This document shows, in pieces, positions 8,321 through 17,244 of a DNA stretch of 36,323 bases. The notes under the pieces were generated by a model, which made no database searches, was not told where the DNA came from, and saw nothing but the letters and a program-made list of their open reading frames with translations. Each line of letters opens with the position of its first letter. The first letter of the stretch is position 1. This stretch comes from Caldilineales bacterium (GTDB lineage: Bacteria; Chloroflexota; Anaerolineae; Caldilineales; Caldilineaceae). The position numbers and the translations under genes are program-made. The stretch covers positions 1 to 36,323 of the forward strand of contig JAAXGZ010000039.1 in assembly GCA_012271135.1 (NCBI GenBank), given 5' to 3'.

Positions 8321-8673
8321 TCTTGGCTGCCTTGCGGCCGCGGCATCCGAAGCCATCACTTTGCCGGTTTGACGGGTGCCATTGCCCGACAGGGTCTTGA
8401 ACAGGCGCACCTCGTTGCATCGGGCATGTCTACGCTTGGCCGCGGAGCCCGTGGACCGGCTACCGAAGGTGCCAAGGGCTGTGTCCATCCTCCATCCATG
8501 CTCATCGGCGCTTTTGGAGTTGGGTTACAATGGCCGGGTTGAATGCACCCCGCGCTTTGACAACTACCCGGCTTGTCGCCGCAGGGCCAACCCGCAAGGG
8601 TTGGCAGACAGGTGCTCACTGCCGCCTGGTGCGGGTTTCGCCAGGCATCCTGCAGAAAAGGAGAATACTGTCC
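8321..8673 (+). other. 353-bp gene-free leader before the transporter-nucleosidase cluster
   Basis: No coding region was supported here. The stretch should hold the promoter of the downstream operon. A TACAAT resembling a -10 box is at 8526-8531, but no matching -35 is seen 16-18 bases before it, and a TTGACA at about 8557 lacks a -10. The last 90 bases hold two hairpins, listed separately, and a strong AAAGGAG ribosome site at 8657-8663. Confidence 0.5.
8586..8646 (+). promoter_or_regulatory. Two consecutive hairpins in the 5' leader
   Basis: GCCAACCC-GCAA-GGGTTGGC (8586-8605) is a perfect 8-bp stem closed by a GNRA tetraloop. It is followed by GCCTGG (8624-8629) pairing with CCAGGC (8641-8646). 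The second hairpin ends 10 bases before the ribosome site of the binding-protein gene, so folding could influence translation. It does not match any riboswitch consensus I can name. Confidence 0.35.
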
Positions 8674-10035
8674 ATGAAGACATGGAAAGTGTTGGCTGTA
8701 TTAATGCTTCTGTGTGCTGCCGTGCTGGCCGCCTGTACCGTGGCCCCGGTACCGATGCCGGCCGACGACTCGATGGCCATGGAAGACGAGGGTCCTTCCG
8801 GTCCGGTCACCTTGAAGTTCCTGGCCCTGGCCGATGACGACCAGCTCAATGCCTGGAGGGAAATCCTGGCCGAGTTCCAGCAACTCAACGACGGCGAATA
8901 TTCCTACGTGGAATTGGAGTTCGAGACGATCCCGTTCCGCGAACTGTTCCCCAAGATCGAGTCTTCGGTCGCCGTGGGCTTGCCCTGGGATCTGTTCCAG
9001 GCCGACGGTCCGGACATGAAGCACTACGGGTTCAATCGCGTGATTTGGCCACTGACCGACCACTTCTCCGACGAGGAAATGGCCCAGTGGTTCCCGCAGT
9101 CCATTGAAGAAGGCTCCTTCCGGGACCAATTCCTTGGACCGCCCATCATGCAGTCCTGTTCCCTGCTCATGTACAACAAGGACTTCACCGACGCCGCGGG
9201 CATTTCGCCGCCGGTGGGCATTGAGAATGCCTGGACCATGGAAGAAGCCGTGGCCGCCTGGCAGGACACCACCGTGGACGAGAACGGCGACGGCGTCCCC
9301 GAAGTTTGGGGTCTGCGCTGGGGCCAGGGCACCTGGACCGGCGACTATGAGCACGGCATCTTCCGCCGCTCCAACGGCGAGATCGGCAGTGCCACCTACG
9401 CCGGCATGGGCGAGGACGGGGTGACCTTCCAGGGCTACCTCGACACCGACGAGGCGGCCGAGGCCATGCAGTTCTACCAGGACCTGCACCAGACATACAA
9501 GGTGTCCCCGGTTGAGGCCATTCCGGAGATCTTCGAGAGCCGGCAGGCCGCCTTCATGGTCACGCCGGACAACCGCATCGGTGCCTTGAACCGGATCCAC
9601 GGCGAAGGCAACTTCAACTGGGGCGTCTCGGGCATTCCGTACTTCAAAACCCCGGTCTGCCACACCGGCAGCTGGCACTACGGGATTTCGCCCAACACCC
9701 AGCACTTTGAAGAGGCCCTCGAGTTCGTCCGCTACGCGTCCAGCGACGCCGGCGCACGCATCTGGTACAAGCATGTACGCCAGCTGCCCGCCAACATCGG
9801 CCTGTTCAACGAACTGGACGAGTACAGCGAGGACGGCAACCAGCGGGTTTGGCTGGATGCGATGAACAGCTTCGGCATCCCGCGCATTCAGACGCCCGGC
9901 TACACCGAGTACCAGCAGCTCTTTGCAGAGGCCGCCGGCAACATCGTCGTTGGCGCCGATCCCAAGGAGCAGCTCAGCGCGGCCGCCCGCCGCCTGGAAG
10001 GCCTGGTCCGCAAGTACACGGGGTGGAACAACTAA
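8674..10035 (+). CDS. ABC transporter substrate-binding lipoprotein (CUT1 sugar type)
   Basis: The 453-residue product is the extracytoplasmic binding protein of a CUT1-type importer. A lipoprotein signal is clear: MKTWK, a hydrophobic core, and LAAC with Cys21 as the lipid-bearing residue. The mature domain has family-1 (MalE-like) features, including the N-terminal strand VTLKFLAL, a VGLPWDLFQADG stretch, and LLMYNKD where the ligand-side strand usually reads LxYNKD. The C-terminal part ends SAAARRLEGLV, as many MalE-like proteins do. ATG 8674 follows AAAGGAG at good spacing; upstream in-frame ATGs are out of family length. It begins a cluster with two permeases and nucleoside-hydrolysing enzymes, so the ligand is plausibly a nucleoside, ribosyl compound or oligosaccharide, which is inference. 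Confidence 0.9.
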   Translation: MKTWKVLAVLMLLCAAVLAACTVAPVPMPADDSMAMEDEGPSGPVTLKFLALADDDQLNAWREILAEFQQLNDGEYSYVELEFETIPFRELFPKIESSVAVGLPWDLFQADGPDMKHYGFNRVIWPLTDHFSDEEMAQWFPQSIEEGSFRDQFLGPPIMQSCSLLMYNKDFTDAAGISPPVGIENAWTMEEAVAAWQDTTVDENGDGVPEVWGLRWGQGTWTGDYEHGIFRRSNGEIGSATYAGMGEDGVTFQGYLDTDEAAEAMQFYQDLHQTYKVSPVEAIPEIFESRQAAFMVTPDNRIGALNRIHGEGNFNWGVSGIPYFKTPVCHTGSWHYGISPNTQHFEEALEFVRYASSDAGARIWYKHVRQLPANIGLFNELDEYSEDGNQRVWLDAMNSFGIPRIQTPGYTEYQQLFAEAAGNIVVGADPKEQLSAAARRLEGLVRKYTGWNN

Positions 10036-10127
10036 CCCGTTTGCGTTTGTAGTGTTTTGAGACAGGCAGGGCTTGTGGCGCGGGGTATCTGAACCTGGCG
10101 CCCGAGTCCTGTCACCTCCCCGATCCC

Positions 10128-11051
10128 ATGCTTGCTACCCCCATCTCAACACCGGCCAAGGGCTGGGGCAGGATTTGGAACAGGCGCAATCGCTACTACC
10201 TGATTGCCTTCCTGTTCGTACTGCCGGCGCTGATCAATTTCACGGTTTTCCGCTACCTGCCGATCCTGGCGGCCCTGCGCGCCAGCATGTACCAGTACAG
10301 CCTGCTGGGCGGATTCGGCGACTTTGTGGGACTGGACCAGTACCACGCGATCCTCAGCGATTCCTTTTTCCGCAATTCGTTGTGGGTGACACTGAAGTTC
10401 ACCATCTACAAGGTGCCGCTCCAGGTCCTGTTCTCCCTGATCCTGGCCCTGTTCCTGGCCCGCGAGAACCTGGGCACAGCCTTTGTGCGCAGCGCGGTCT
10501 TTACCCCGGTGGTCACGTCGGTGATCGTCGTGTCGGTGCTGTGGTCCATGATGTACCACTCCCAGCTGGGCCTGATCAACAGCCTCCTGTCAATCGCGGG
10601 GATACCGCCCCAGGCCTTCCTCTCCAACCCGGATCGGGCCCTGCCGGCCCTGACGGCCATGATGATCTGGAAGGATGTCGGATTCTCCATGATCATCCTG
10701 ATGGCCGGCCTCAAGGGCATCCCGGCGGTCTACCGCGAGGCCGCGGTCGTGGACGGCGCCAAGCCCTGGGAGGTCCTGTGGCACATCACGCTGCCCCTGC
10801 TGCGTCGGGTCATGATGTTCGTGATGGTCACCCAAACCATCTTTTCCTTCCAGGTGTTCGTGCCGGTCTACGCCATGACCCGCGGCGGCCCCCTGGAGCG
10901 CACCAAGGCTGTTGTCTACTACATCTACCAGTACGGTTTCCTGTTCCAGGACATGGGCACGGCCAGCGCCATGTCGATCGTCACGCTGATTATCCTGCTG
11001 GTGGTCAGCGTTGGCCAGATGCGCCTGTTCCGTTCGGATGTCTCCTACTAA
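10128..11051 (+). CDS. ABC sugar transporter permease (MalF/UgpA-like)
   Basis: The 307-residue inner membrane protein has about six transmembrane segments. The EAA loop begins at EAAVVDGA (204-211) and is followed by the usual LP at the end of the loop; this segment docks the ATPase. Length is typical of the MalF/UgpA class without a large periplasmic loop. ATG 10128 lies 92 bases after the binding protein stop and has little ribosome-site consensus. It pairs with the second permease 12 bases downstream. No ATPase gene is present in this cluster, so an ATPase encoded elsewhere must supply energy. Confidence 0.9.
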   Translation: MLATPISTPAKGWGRIWNRRNRYYLIAFLFVLPALINFTVFRYLPILAALRASMYQYSLLGGFGDFVGLDQYHAILSDSFFRNSLWVTLKFTIYKVPLQVLFSLILALFLARENLGTAFVRSAVFTPVVTSVIVVSVLWSMMYHSQLGLINSLLSIAGIPPQAFLSNPDRALPALTAMMIWKDVGFSMIILMAGLKGIPAVYREAAVVDGAKPWEVLWHITLPLLRRVMMFVMVTQTIFSFQVFVPVYAMTRGGPLERTKAVVYYIYQYGFLFQDMGTASAMSIVTLIILLVVSVGQMRLFRSDVSY

Positions 11052-11063
11052 GAGGTCCGCGCC

Positions 11064-12002
11064 GTGAGCATTCTCGACAACGTAGCCGGCAACCTGGCCG
11101 CCTCGACCCCCGGCTCCAGCACGGAGCTGCGGCGCGCAACTTGGCGCGGCCGTTTGCAGATGGCGGTGTTGATCGTCGTCTACGTCGTCATGTTCCTGGC
11201 CTTCACCATCCCCTTCTTCTGGATGTTCTTCGGCAGCATCCGGGAGGAAGCGGAGATTTTCGCCAACCTGTATCCCTTTACCTGGAAGACCATTCTGCCC
11301 ATCAAATGGTCCCTTAAGAACTATCTCGACATCTTCGGCATTTCCGATGATGGACAAAAGTTCGGGCTCCAGTTCCAGCGGTTCCTGGGCAACAGCTTTC
11401 TCGTGTCCGCCGGCGTGGTCCTGAGTTCGCTGTTCTTCAACACCTTGGCTGCCTATTTCTTCGCCCGTCTGCGCTTCCCCCTCAAGAACGTGCTGCTGGT
11501 GTTCGTGATTGCCACCATGCTGGTGCCGTTCCAGGCCACGATTGTGCCCCTCTACATCGTGGTCGACGCCCTGGGCATGGCGAACTCCTACAGCGGCCTC
11601 ATCTTCCCCTGGTACGCCAGTCCGTTCGTCATCTTTGCGCTGATGCAGTTCATGCGCGACATACCCACGGACCTGGACGAGGCCGCTGTCATGGACGGGG
11701 CCAACCTGTTCCACATCCTGTGGCGGGTCATCGTGCCGCTGTCGATACCGGGGATCATTACCATGGCCCTGCTGGAGTTCCAGTTCATCTGGAACCTCTT
11801 CTATTGGCCCCTGATCTTGATCAGTTCGCCCCAGCTGCAGATGATTCAGGTGGCCATCGCCACCCAGACCACCCAGACCCAAACCTTCTGGGGCCGCACC
11901 TTTGCCGGCTCCGTGACGGCCTCGCTGCCGGTGATCGTGCTGTTCCTGTTCCTACAGCGGTACTACGTGCAGGGCATCGCCCTGACCGGTCTCAAGGGAT
12001 AA
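11064..12002 (+). CDS. ABC sugar transporter permease (MalG/UgpE-like)
   Basis: The 312-residue partner permease has about six membrane segments and an EAA loop at EAAVMDGA (206-213). The GTG start at 11064 is supported by AAGAGG about 8 bases before it, overlapping the end of the previous gene. The C-terminus ends GIALTGLKG; this QGIAxTGLKG tail is characteristic of MalG-type subunits. It should combine with the 10128 permease and the 8674 lipoprotein in one importer. The first nucleoside hydrolase follows after 49 bases, which ties import to glycosidic-bond hydrolysis. Confidence 0.92.
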   Translation: MSILDNVAGNLAASTPGSSTELRRATWRGRLQMAVLIVVYVVMFLAFTIPFFWMFFGSIREEAEIFANLYPFTWKTILPIKWSLKNYLDIFGISDDGQKFGLQFQRFLGNSFLVSAGVVLSSLFFNTLAAYFFARLRFPLKNVLLVFVIATMLVPFQATIVPLYIVVDALGMANSYSGLIFPWYASPFVIFALMQFMRDIPTDLDEAAVMDGANLFHILWRVIVPLSIPGIITMALLEFQFIWNLFYWPLILISSPQLQMIQVAIATQTTQTQTFWGRTFAGSVTASLPVIVLFLFLQRYYVQGIALTGLKG

Positions 12003-12051
12003 CCCCCGAACGGGCGCGGCAGCCCTCCCCATACCCAATAACCTGCTGGAC

Positions 12052-12999
12052 ATGTCCGAACCCCGCCACCGCATCATCTACGACACCGATCCCGGTGTGG
12101 ACGATTCGATGGCCTTCTTTCTGGTGCACGCCTCGCCGGAAATCGAGCTTCTGGCCCTGACCACCGTCTTCGGCAACGGCGGCATCGAGACCACGACCGC
12201 CAACGCCCTGCGCCTGGTCGAAACCGCGGGCCGTCCCGACATCCCGGTCCTGCGGGGCGCGGCCAATCCGCTGCTGCACGCCTATGACGGGCGCGGTGCC
12301 ATGGTCCACGGCAGCGACGGACTGGGAGACTCCCACATGCCTCCTTCCTCCCTGCTGCCGGCGGAGGGTCGGGCCGCCCACTTCATTGTGGAGCGGATCA
12401 TGGCAGCCCCGGGGGAGATCACGCTTGTGGCCGTGGGACCGCTGACAAACCTGGCCCTAGCCGTGTCCCTCGAACCGGGCATCGTGGACGCGGTGCGGGA
12501 GGTCATCATCATGGGCGGTGCCGCGACCGTGGCCGGCAACGCCTCTCCGGCCGCGGAGGCCAACATCCACAACGATGCCGCGGCCGCCCGGATTGTGTTC
12601 GAGGCGGGATGGCCCCTGACCATGGTGGGCCTGGATGTCACCCAGGCCACGATCATGTCGTCGGCCTATCTGGACGACCTCTATGCCATCGGCAATCCGG
12701 CCACGGACTTCATCGCCCGCATCGTGCCCTTCTATCACCGCTTTCACACCCGGCAGGGGGTGGACGGCATCTACGTCCATGATTCGTCCGCCATCATGTA
12801 CGCGATTGATCCAACGCTCTTTGAAACCCGTTCGGCTTATGTAAGGGTCTGCCTGGGCCACGAAGGCACCAGGGGCCAAACCATTCCGGACTGGCGCGCC
12901 CAATGGCAGGCGGAACCCGCCGTCAACGTGTGCCTTGGCGTTGACGCGGAGCGCTTCAAGGCCATGTACCGCGAGCGATTGACAAACGGATTTGCCTGA
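12052..12999 (+). CDS. Nucleoside hydrolase 1 (IUNH family)
   Basis: The 315-residue enzyme belongs to the inosine-uridine nucleoside hydrolase family, which cleaves the N-glycosidic bond of ribonucleosides to free base and ribose using calcium. The metal-binding N-terminus is DTDPGVDD (residues 11-18). HGSDGLGD starts at 86, GPLTNLALA at 129, and the ribose-binding pair Glu169/Asn171 sits in EANIHND. The late catalytic-region His is present (His243 in HDSSA, where HDPLA is usual). All canonical active-site positions are therefore filled. Base specificity cannot be read. It is one of three divergent paralogues in the cluster. Confidence 0.92.
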   Translation: MSEPRHRIIYDTDPGVDDSMAFFLVHASPEIELLALTTVFGNGGIETTTANALRLVETAGRPDIPVLRGAANPLLHAYDGRGAMVHGSDGLGDSHMPPSSLLPAEGRAAHFIVERIMAAPGEITLVAVGPLTNLALAVSLEPGIVDAVREVIIMGGAATVAGNASPAAEANIHNDAAAARIVFEAGWPLTMVGLDVTQATIMSSAYLDDLYAIGNPATDFIARIVPFYHRFHTRQGVDGIYVHDSSAIMYAIDPTLFETRSAYVRVCLGHEGTRGQTIPDWRAQWQAEPAVNVCLGVDAERFKAMYRERLTNGFA

Positions 13000-13061
13000 A
13001 CCAATCCGGGCATCGACGTGCCGGCGTGGACGTTACGATCAATGTCAAGCGAGGTCGAGGC

Positions 13062-14129
13062 ATGAATGAAGCATCCCTGCGCAACGGAATCCTGGGCTCG
13101 CTGGCAACCGCGGGTTTGGGGGATGCCCTGGGCGCGGGCACCGAGCAGTGGACCATCGAGGAGATCTTCGAGGTCCACGATGGGCCCATCGCCACCCTCA
13201 TCCAACCGCCGCCGGACACCTTCGCCGGCGCCGAGGGCAACCTGAAGGGTCAAATCACCGACGACACCAGCCAGATGTACTATCTGGCCGAAGACATCAT
13301 CGCGGCCGACGGGATTCTGAACGAGGTGGTGTGGAAGAATTGCCTCCTGCGCTGGGCCGACCACTCCCCCCACGTGGGCAACATGGGCCCCTCCACGCGT
13401 CCCATGGTGGAGGCCCTGCGGACCGGAGGGGATCCCCAACGGGTCGGGCTGGTGGGCACCTCCGACCGCCAGGTGGCCAGCATGGGCGCCACCAACGGCT
13501 CCTCCATGCGGGTGGCCCCGGCCGGCCTTATTCACCCGGGCGACCTTGAAGGGGCCTGTCAGGCCGCGCTGGCCACCTGCATTCCCACCCACAACACCAA
13601 CATCGCCATTGCCGCAGCCTGCGCCATTGCCAGCGGCTGCGCGGAAGGGCTGAAACCGGATGCGGATCCCTTCTCCGTGGTGCAGGCCTGCCTGTGGGGC
13701 GCCCGGCGCGGCGAAAAGTTGGCGCGGACCCATCCCCGTGCCCGCGTGGCACCCGGTCCCTCCATTGCGCGACGCGCCCAGTTGGCGGTGCAACTGGGCA
13801 TGGCGGCCACCTCCCTGCGGCAGGCGCTGGACGACATCGAGGCGCTGATTGGCAACTCGGTCATGGCCTGCGAGTCGATTCCGGCCGCGATCGGGGTGTT
13901 CATCCATGCCCAAGGGGATCCGTGGGACACCATCGTGGCCGGATCCAGCCTGGGCAACGACACGGATTCCATTGCGGCCATTGCAGGATCCCTGGCTGGT
14001 GCGCTGCGCGGATTCGATGCCCTCCCACAGGACACGTATGCAACGTTCGCGGAGGCCAACCGGGCCGAACACGACCTTGAGCAAATCGCGGACGGACTGG
14101 TTCGAATAGCACTGAGGAACCTCTCATGA
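13062..14129 (+). CDS. ADP-ribosylglycohydrolase (DraG/ARH) family protein
   Basis: The 355-residue product has the di-metal signature of the DraG/ARH fold. The N-terminal helix reads GLGDALG, ITDDTSQM gives Thr66-Asp67-Asp68, GSSMRVAP (146-153) and a THN at 176-178 match core family positions, and the C-terminal LGNDTDSIAAIAG gives Asp300 and Asp302. These proteins hydrolyse ADP-ribosyl or related N- and O-glycosidic bonds; many bacterial members sit in nucleoside operons with unknown substrates. ATG 13062 is preferred over the GTG at 13026 because GAGG sits close before it and it begins at the usual family N-terminus. Its stop overlaps the next start by four bases (ATGA), so translation with nucleoside hydrolase 2 is coupled. 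Confidence 0.88.
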   Translation: MNEASLRNGILGSLATAGLGDALGAGTEQWTIEEIFEVHDGPIATLIQPPPDTFAGAEGNLKGQITDDTSQMYYLAEDIIAADGILNEVVWKNCLLRWADHSPHVGNMGPSTRPMVEALRTGGDPQRVGLVGTSDRQVASMGATNGSSMRVAPAGLIHPGDLEGACQAALATCIPTHNTNIAIAAACAIASGCAEGLKPDADPFSVVQACLWGARRGEKLARTHPRARVAPGPSIARRAQLAVQLGMAATSLRQALDDIEALIGNSVMACESIPAAIGVFIHAQGDPWDTIVAGSSLGNDTDSIAAIAGSLAGALRGFDALPQDTYATFAEANRAEHDLEQIADGLVRIALRNLS

Positions 14130-15079
14130 CCAAGGTGATCATCGACTGCGACCCAGGGCACGATGACGCTCTGGCCATCCTGCTGGCCGGACAGCATCTG
14201 GACATTCTCGGCATCACCACGGTGGCCGGCAACCAGACCTCGGACAAGGTGACGGCCAATGCCCTGAAAATCGTGGAGTTGATGGACAGGACCGACATCC
14301 CCGTCTTCCGCGGCGCGCAGATACCGCTGCTCAGGAAAGCGATCCATGCCGGCCACATCCACGGCGATACGGGCCTGGACGGACCGGACTTCCCCGCTCC
14401 CGTCAAGGAGGTGGAGGACCGACACGCCGTCGACTTCATCGTGCAGACACTGATGGCGGAGGACGATGTCTGGCTGGTCCCGGTCGGTCCCCTGACCAAC
14501 GTGGCGCTGGCCATCCGGCAGTGTCCCGAGATCGTGTCCCGCATGGCCGGAATCAGCCTGATGGGCGGCAGCCTGACCACGGGCAATTCCACGGCCACCG
14601 CGGAGTTCAACATCTGGTTCGACGCCGAAGCGGCGCGCATCGTCTACGACTCCGGCGCACCGATCAAGATGTGCGGCTTGAACCTGACCCAGCAGGCAAA
14701 CGCAACAGACCGCGAGATTGAACGAATCCGAAACCAGGGCAACCGGGTAGGCGAGGTGGTCGTCCAGTTGCTCGAGTTCTACCTGGACGCAGGCGAACGG
14801 GTGACCGGCGTACGCAAGGCAGCCCTGCACGATCCGTGCGCCGTGGCGGCCCTGATCCAGCCGGATCTGCTTGAGTTCGAAGCCATGCACGTCTCGGTTG
14901 AAACCCGAGGCGAACTGACCTACGGGATGACCGTATGCGACTACCGGCACCTGCGGGGGTTCGGCTCATCCCAGGTGGACCGGGGGCCTCTGCGCCAGGA
15001 AGCCAACGTCGAGGTCGCCATGAAGATCGACGCATCTGGCTTCCTGGATCTGCTGATAGATGCCCTGGGCCGGTATTAG
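14126..15079 (+). CDS. Nucleoside hydrolase 2 (IUNH family)
   Basis: The 317-residue product is the most canonical of the three nucleoside hydrolases. DCDPGHDD (7-14) supplies the calcium-binding Asp residues, HGDTGLDGP starts at 79, GPLTNVALA at 121, EFNIWFD gives Glu160/Asn162, and HDPCA gives His235. It should cleave ribonucleosides to base and ribose in the cytosol. The ATG overlaps the stop of the ADP-ribosylglycohydrolase-family gene, a strong sign that the two act on the same or consecutive compounds. Substrate base unknown. Confidence 0.93.
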   Translation: MTKVIIDCDPGHDDALAILLAGQHLDILGITTVAGNQTSDKVTANALKIVELMDRTDIPVFRGAQIPLLRKAIHAGHIHGDTGLDGPDFPAPVKEVEDRHAVDFIVQTLMAEDDVWLVPVGPLTNVALAIRQCPEIVSRMAGISLMGGSLTTGNSTATAEFNIWFDAEAARIVYDSGAPIKMCGLNLTQQANATDREIERIRNQGNRVGEVVVQLLEFYLDAGERVTGVRKAALHDPCAVAALIQPDLLEFEAMHVSVETRGELTYGMTVCDYRHLRGFGSSQVDRGPLRQEANVEVAMKIDASGFLDLLIDALGRY

Positions 15080-15160
15080 ACACGTCCGGTCCCGCACCCC
15101 ACGGCTTCCCGGTCACGGAACCATGGAACATCCACACTTCAACAAGCAAGGCGGCACGCG

Positions 15161-16129
15161 ATGACAGGCATACCTGTGGTCCTCGATGTGGACACGGGCC
15201 TTGACGACTCCCTGGCCCTGCTCCTGGCCGCCCGGTCGCCGACACTCAATCTGCTGGGTGTAACCTGCGTGACCGGCAACGTGACCGTGGACAAAGTCGT
15301 GGGCAACACGCTGAAGGTGTTGGCCGTGGCGGGACGCGGCGATGTTCCCGTTGCGATTGGGCGGGACAAGCCCCTGCTGGAGAAGGTCGTCAGCGCGGCC
15401 TATGTACATGGCGAGGACGGTTTGGGCGGCCTCAACGCAACCCTGCCCAGTCCGGAACGAGACCCCGAGCCGACCCACGCGGTGGATTTCCTGGCCAACC
15501 TCCTCGCCACGGCGTCGGAGCCGGTGACCCTGATTCCGCTGGGCCCGTTGACCAACATCGCGGTGCTGTTGCGGGAGCGGCCGGAGGCGGCTGCCGGCAT
15601 TCATCGGATTGTCCTGATGGGCGGCGCCGTCGGGTCCGGGAACGCGTCGGCCGTGGGCGAGTTCAATATTCGGCAGGATCCGGAGGCGGCCGAGATTGTC
15701 CTGACCAGCGGCCTCGATGTGACGCTGTACACGTGGGACGTCTTCACACAGGTGACGTTTTCGGCAACGGAAGTCGCGGGCATGATGGACAGCGCCAGCC
15801 CCAGTGCACGGCTGGCGGGCCAGCTGATGGACTTTATGCTGCGCAACCACGACAGGACCGAAACCTCCATCGGCGACGCCGGCGCCGTGGCCAGCGTGAT
15901 TGAACCGGAAGGACTTGAGACGCGGCAGTGGCCGATGCGCGTGGAGCTGACCGGCACGTGGACCAGGGGCATGACGGTCGCCGACCAGCGTCCCGGCGCC
16001 TGGGTGCACAAGGAATCGGCCTGGCAGCCCCCCATGGGCAACCTGGTGTCGGTGAGCACGGCCGTGGACGTGGAGCGTTTCCGAACCATTTTCCGTCAGG
16101 CTGTGGAAAATCCGGCCGACCCGGCATAG
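15161..16129 (+). CDS. Nucleoside hydrolase 3, missing the late active-site His
   Basis: The 322-residue protein is clearly IUNH family: DVDTGLDD (9-16), VHGEDGLGG with His83, GPLTNIAVL starting at 128, and GEFNIRQD with Glu167/Asn169. The position that normally reads HDPxA is GDAGA (238-242), so the His that assists leaving-group protonation in characterised enzymes is Gly238. The Asp that follows is kept. It may use a different proton donor, prefer a different glycoside, or have altered activity. ATG 15161 follows AAGGCGG at fair spacing, 81 bases after hydrolase 2. Confidence 0.88.
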   Translation: MTGIPVVLDVDTGLDDSLALLLAARSPTLNLLGVTCVTGNVTVDKVVGNTLKVLAVAGRGDVPVAIGRDKPLLEKVVSAAYVHGEDGLGGLNATLPSPERDPEPTHAVDFLANLLATASEPVTLIPLGPLTNIAVLLRERPEAAAGIHRIVLMGGAVGSGNASAVGEFNIRQDPEAAEIVLTSGLDVTLYTWDVFTQVTFSATEVAGMMDSASPSARLAGQLMDFMLRNHDRTETSIGDAGAVASVIEPEGLETRQWPMRVELTGTWTRGMTVADQRPGAWVHKESAWQPPMGNLVSVSTAVDVERFRTIFRQAVENPADPA

Positions 16130-16173
16130 GCCGAAGCGCGGCATCGGCCAGCACCAGTGGCAGGCAACGACTC

Positions 16174-17097
16174 TTGAACGAACGGAAACGGGACATCGAT
16201 GTCCTGGCCATCGGCGGCATTGACGCGGACTTGGTGCTCAGGGTTCCCCACATTCCCGGACACGACGAAAAGGTGCGGGCCGACTTCGAGGGCTGGCAGT
16301 CCGGCGGTCCTGTCGGCAACATGGCGTGTGCCGCCAGCCGCCTGGGACTGAGCGTGCACGCGGTGTGCCAGGTCGGGGACGACGAGGGCGGCAGGCGGTT
16401 TCTGGACGACTACCGCAAGGACGGGGTCGACACGTCGCTGTGCGATTTGAGGCCGGGGGACGCCACACCGTTCACGGTCATCCTGATCGACCCCACCGGG
16501 GAAAAGGTCATCCTCCTCATTTCCGCCTTCGAACCGGAGTACGACCTGGAGCGGATTGGCAGCGCCCTCGAACGGACCCGGGTCATGTTCATGCTCCCGC
16601 GTGCCAAGGACTTTCCCGCTCTGGCCCAACTGGCCCGTGAAAAGGGGGCCAAGGTGATGACGGACATCGAGCCGGGAGCCGACGACGATGCCGAATTCCT
16701 GAAACCGGTGCTCGAACTGGTGGACATCGCCAGCTTCAACCAGTTCGGCGTCCGGGCTTGGACCGGCAGGGAACCCTCGCCCGAACTGGCCCGCGAACTG
16801 ACTGCGATGGGACCCGACACCATTCTCTTCACTCAAGGCGCAGGCGGTGCCATTGGGGCCAACACGGACATGGCACTGCACGTGAACGGCCACAAGGTGG
16901 AGGTGGTGGATACCACCGGGGCCGGAGACACCTTCCACGCCGCGTTTGTCAAGGGCACCCTGTCCGGCCTTGCGCTGGAGGACGCTTTGGCCTATGCCAA
17001 TGCCGCCGGCGCGCTGTCCGTAACCGCCTTGGGACCAAGGGGTCTGCTTCCTGACCACGCGACGGTCAAAGCATTCGTCAACGAGCGAGGGGCATGA
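16174..17097 (+). CDS. PfkB-family sugar kinase (canonical GAGD)
   Basis: The 307-residue kinase should phosphorylate a sugar or sugar-like product of the cluster with ATP. GGPVGNMA (44-51) and DTTGAGDTFHAAF (246-258) are the two PfkB signatures; Asp252 is the catalytic base. The reading frame has no ATG at the right place; TTG 16174 fits the family N-terminus (strand IDVLAIGGIDAD) and has GGCAGG about 8-13 bases before it. Likely substrates given the neighbours are ribose, a ribosyl compound or an Amadori-type amine; inference only. The next gene encodes a double-SIS protein, the partner arrangement seen in FrlD/FrlB-type systems. Confidence 0.87.
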   Translation: MNERKRDIDVLAIGGIDADLVLRVPHIPGHDEKVRADFEGWQSGGPVGNMACAASRLGLSVHAVCQVGDDEGGRRFLDDYRKDGVDTSLCDLRPGDATPFTVILIDPTGEKVILLISAFEPEYDLERIGSALERTRVMFMLPRAKDFPALAQLAREKGAKVMTDIEPGADDDAEFLKPVLELVDIASFNQFGVRAWTGREPSPELARELTAMGPDTILFTQGAGGAIGANTDMALHVNGHKVEVVDTTGAGDTFHAAFVKGTLSGLALEDALAYANAAGALSVTALGPRGLLPDHATVKAFVNERGA

Positions 17098-17244
17098 TCC
17101 CGCAACGGGCCGCGGCGTTCCTTGGCCTCACGCTCCGGAGGATGGAACAAAAGCGCACTGAATCGGGCCGCCGATTCTTTGCAGCTTCGGACTGATTGTC
17201 GGAACATTTCGCCACCATTGTCGTGGCCTAGAAGGAAGAACAAT

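Noticed and set aside
8526..8531. TACAAT as a -10 box
   Set aside because: No -35-like hexamer 16-18 bases upstream; one box alone is weak in GC-rich DNA.
8701..9774. A 357-codon open frame on the minus strand
   Set aside because: Antisense to the sugar-binding lipoprotein, with Gly/Val/His-rich composition and no motif.
10590..11882. A 430-codon open frame on the minus strand
   Set aside because: Antisense across both CUT1 permeases; composition is Asp/Gln/His-rich and repetitive, unlike a protein.
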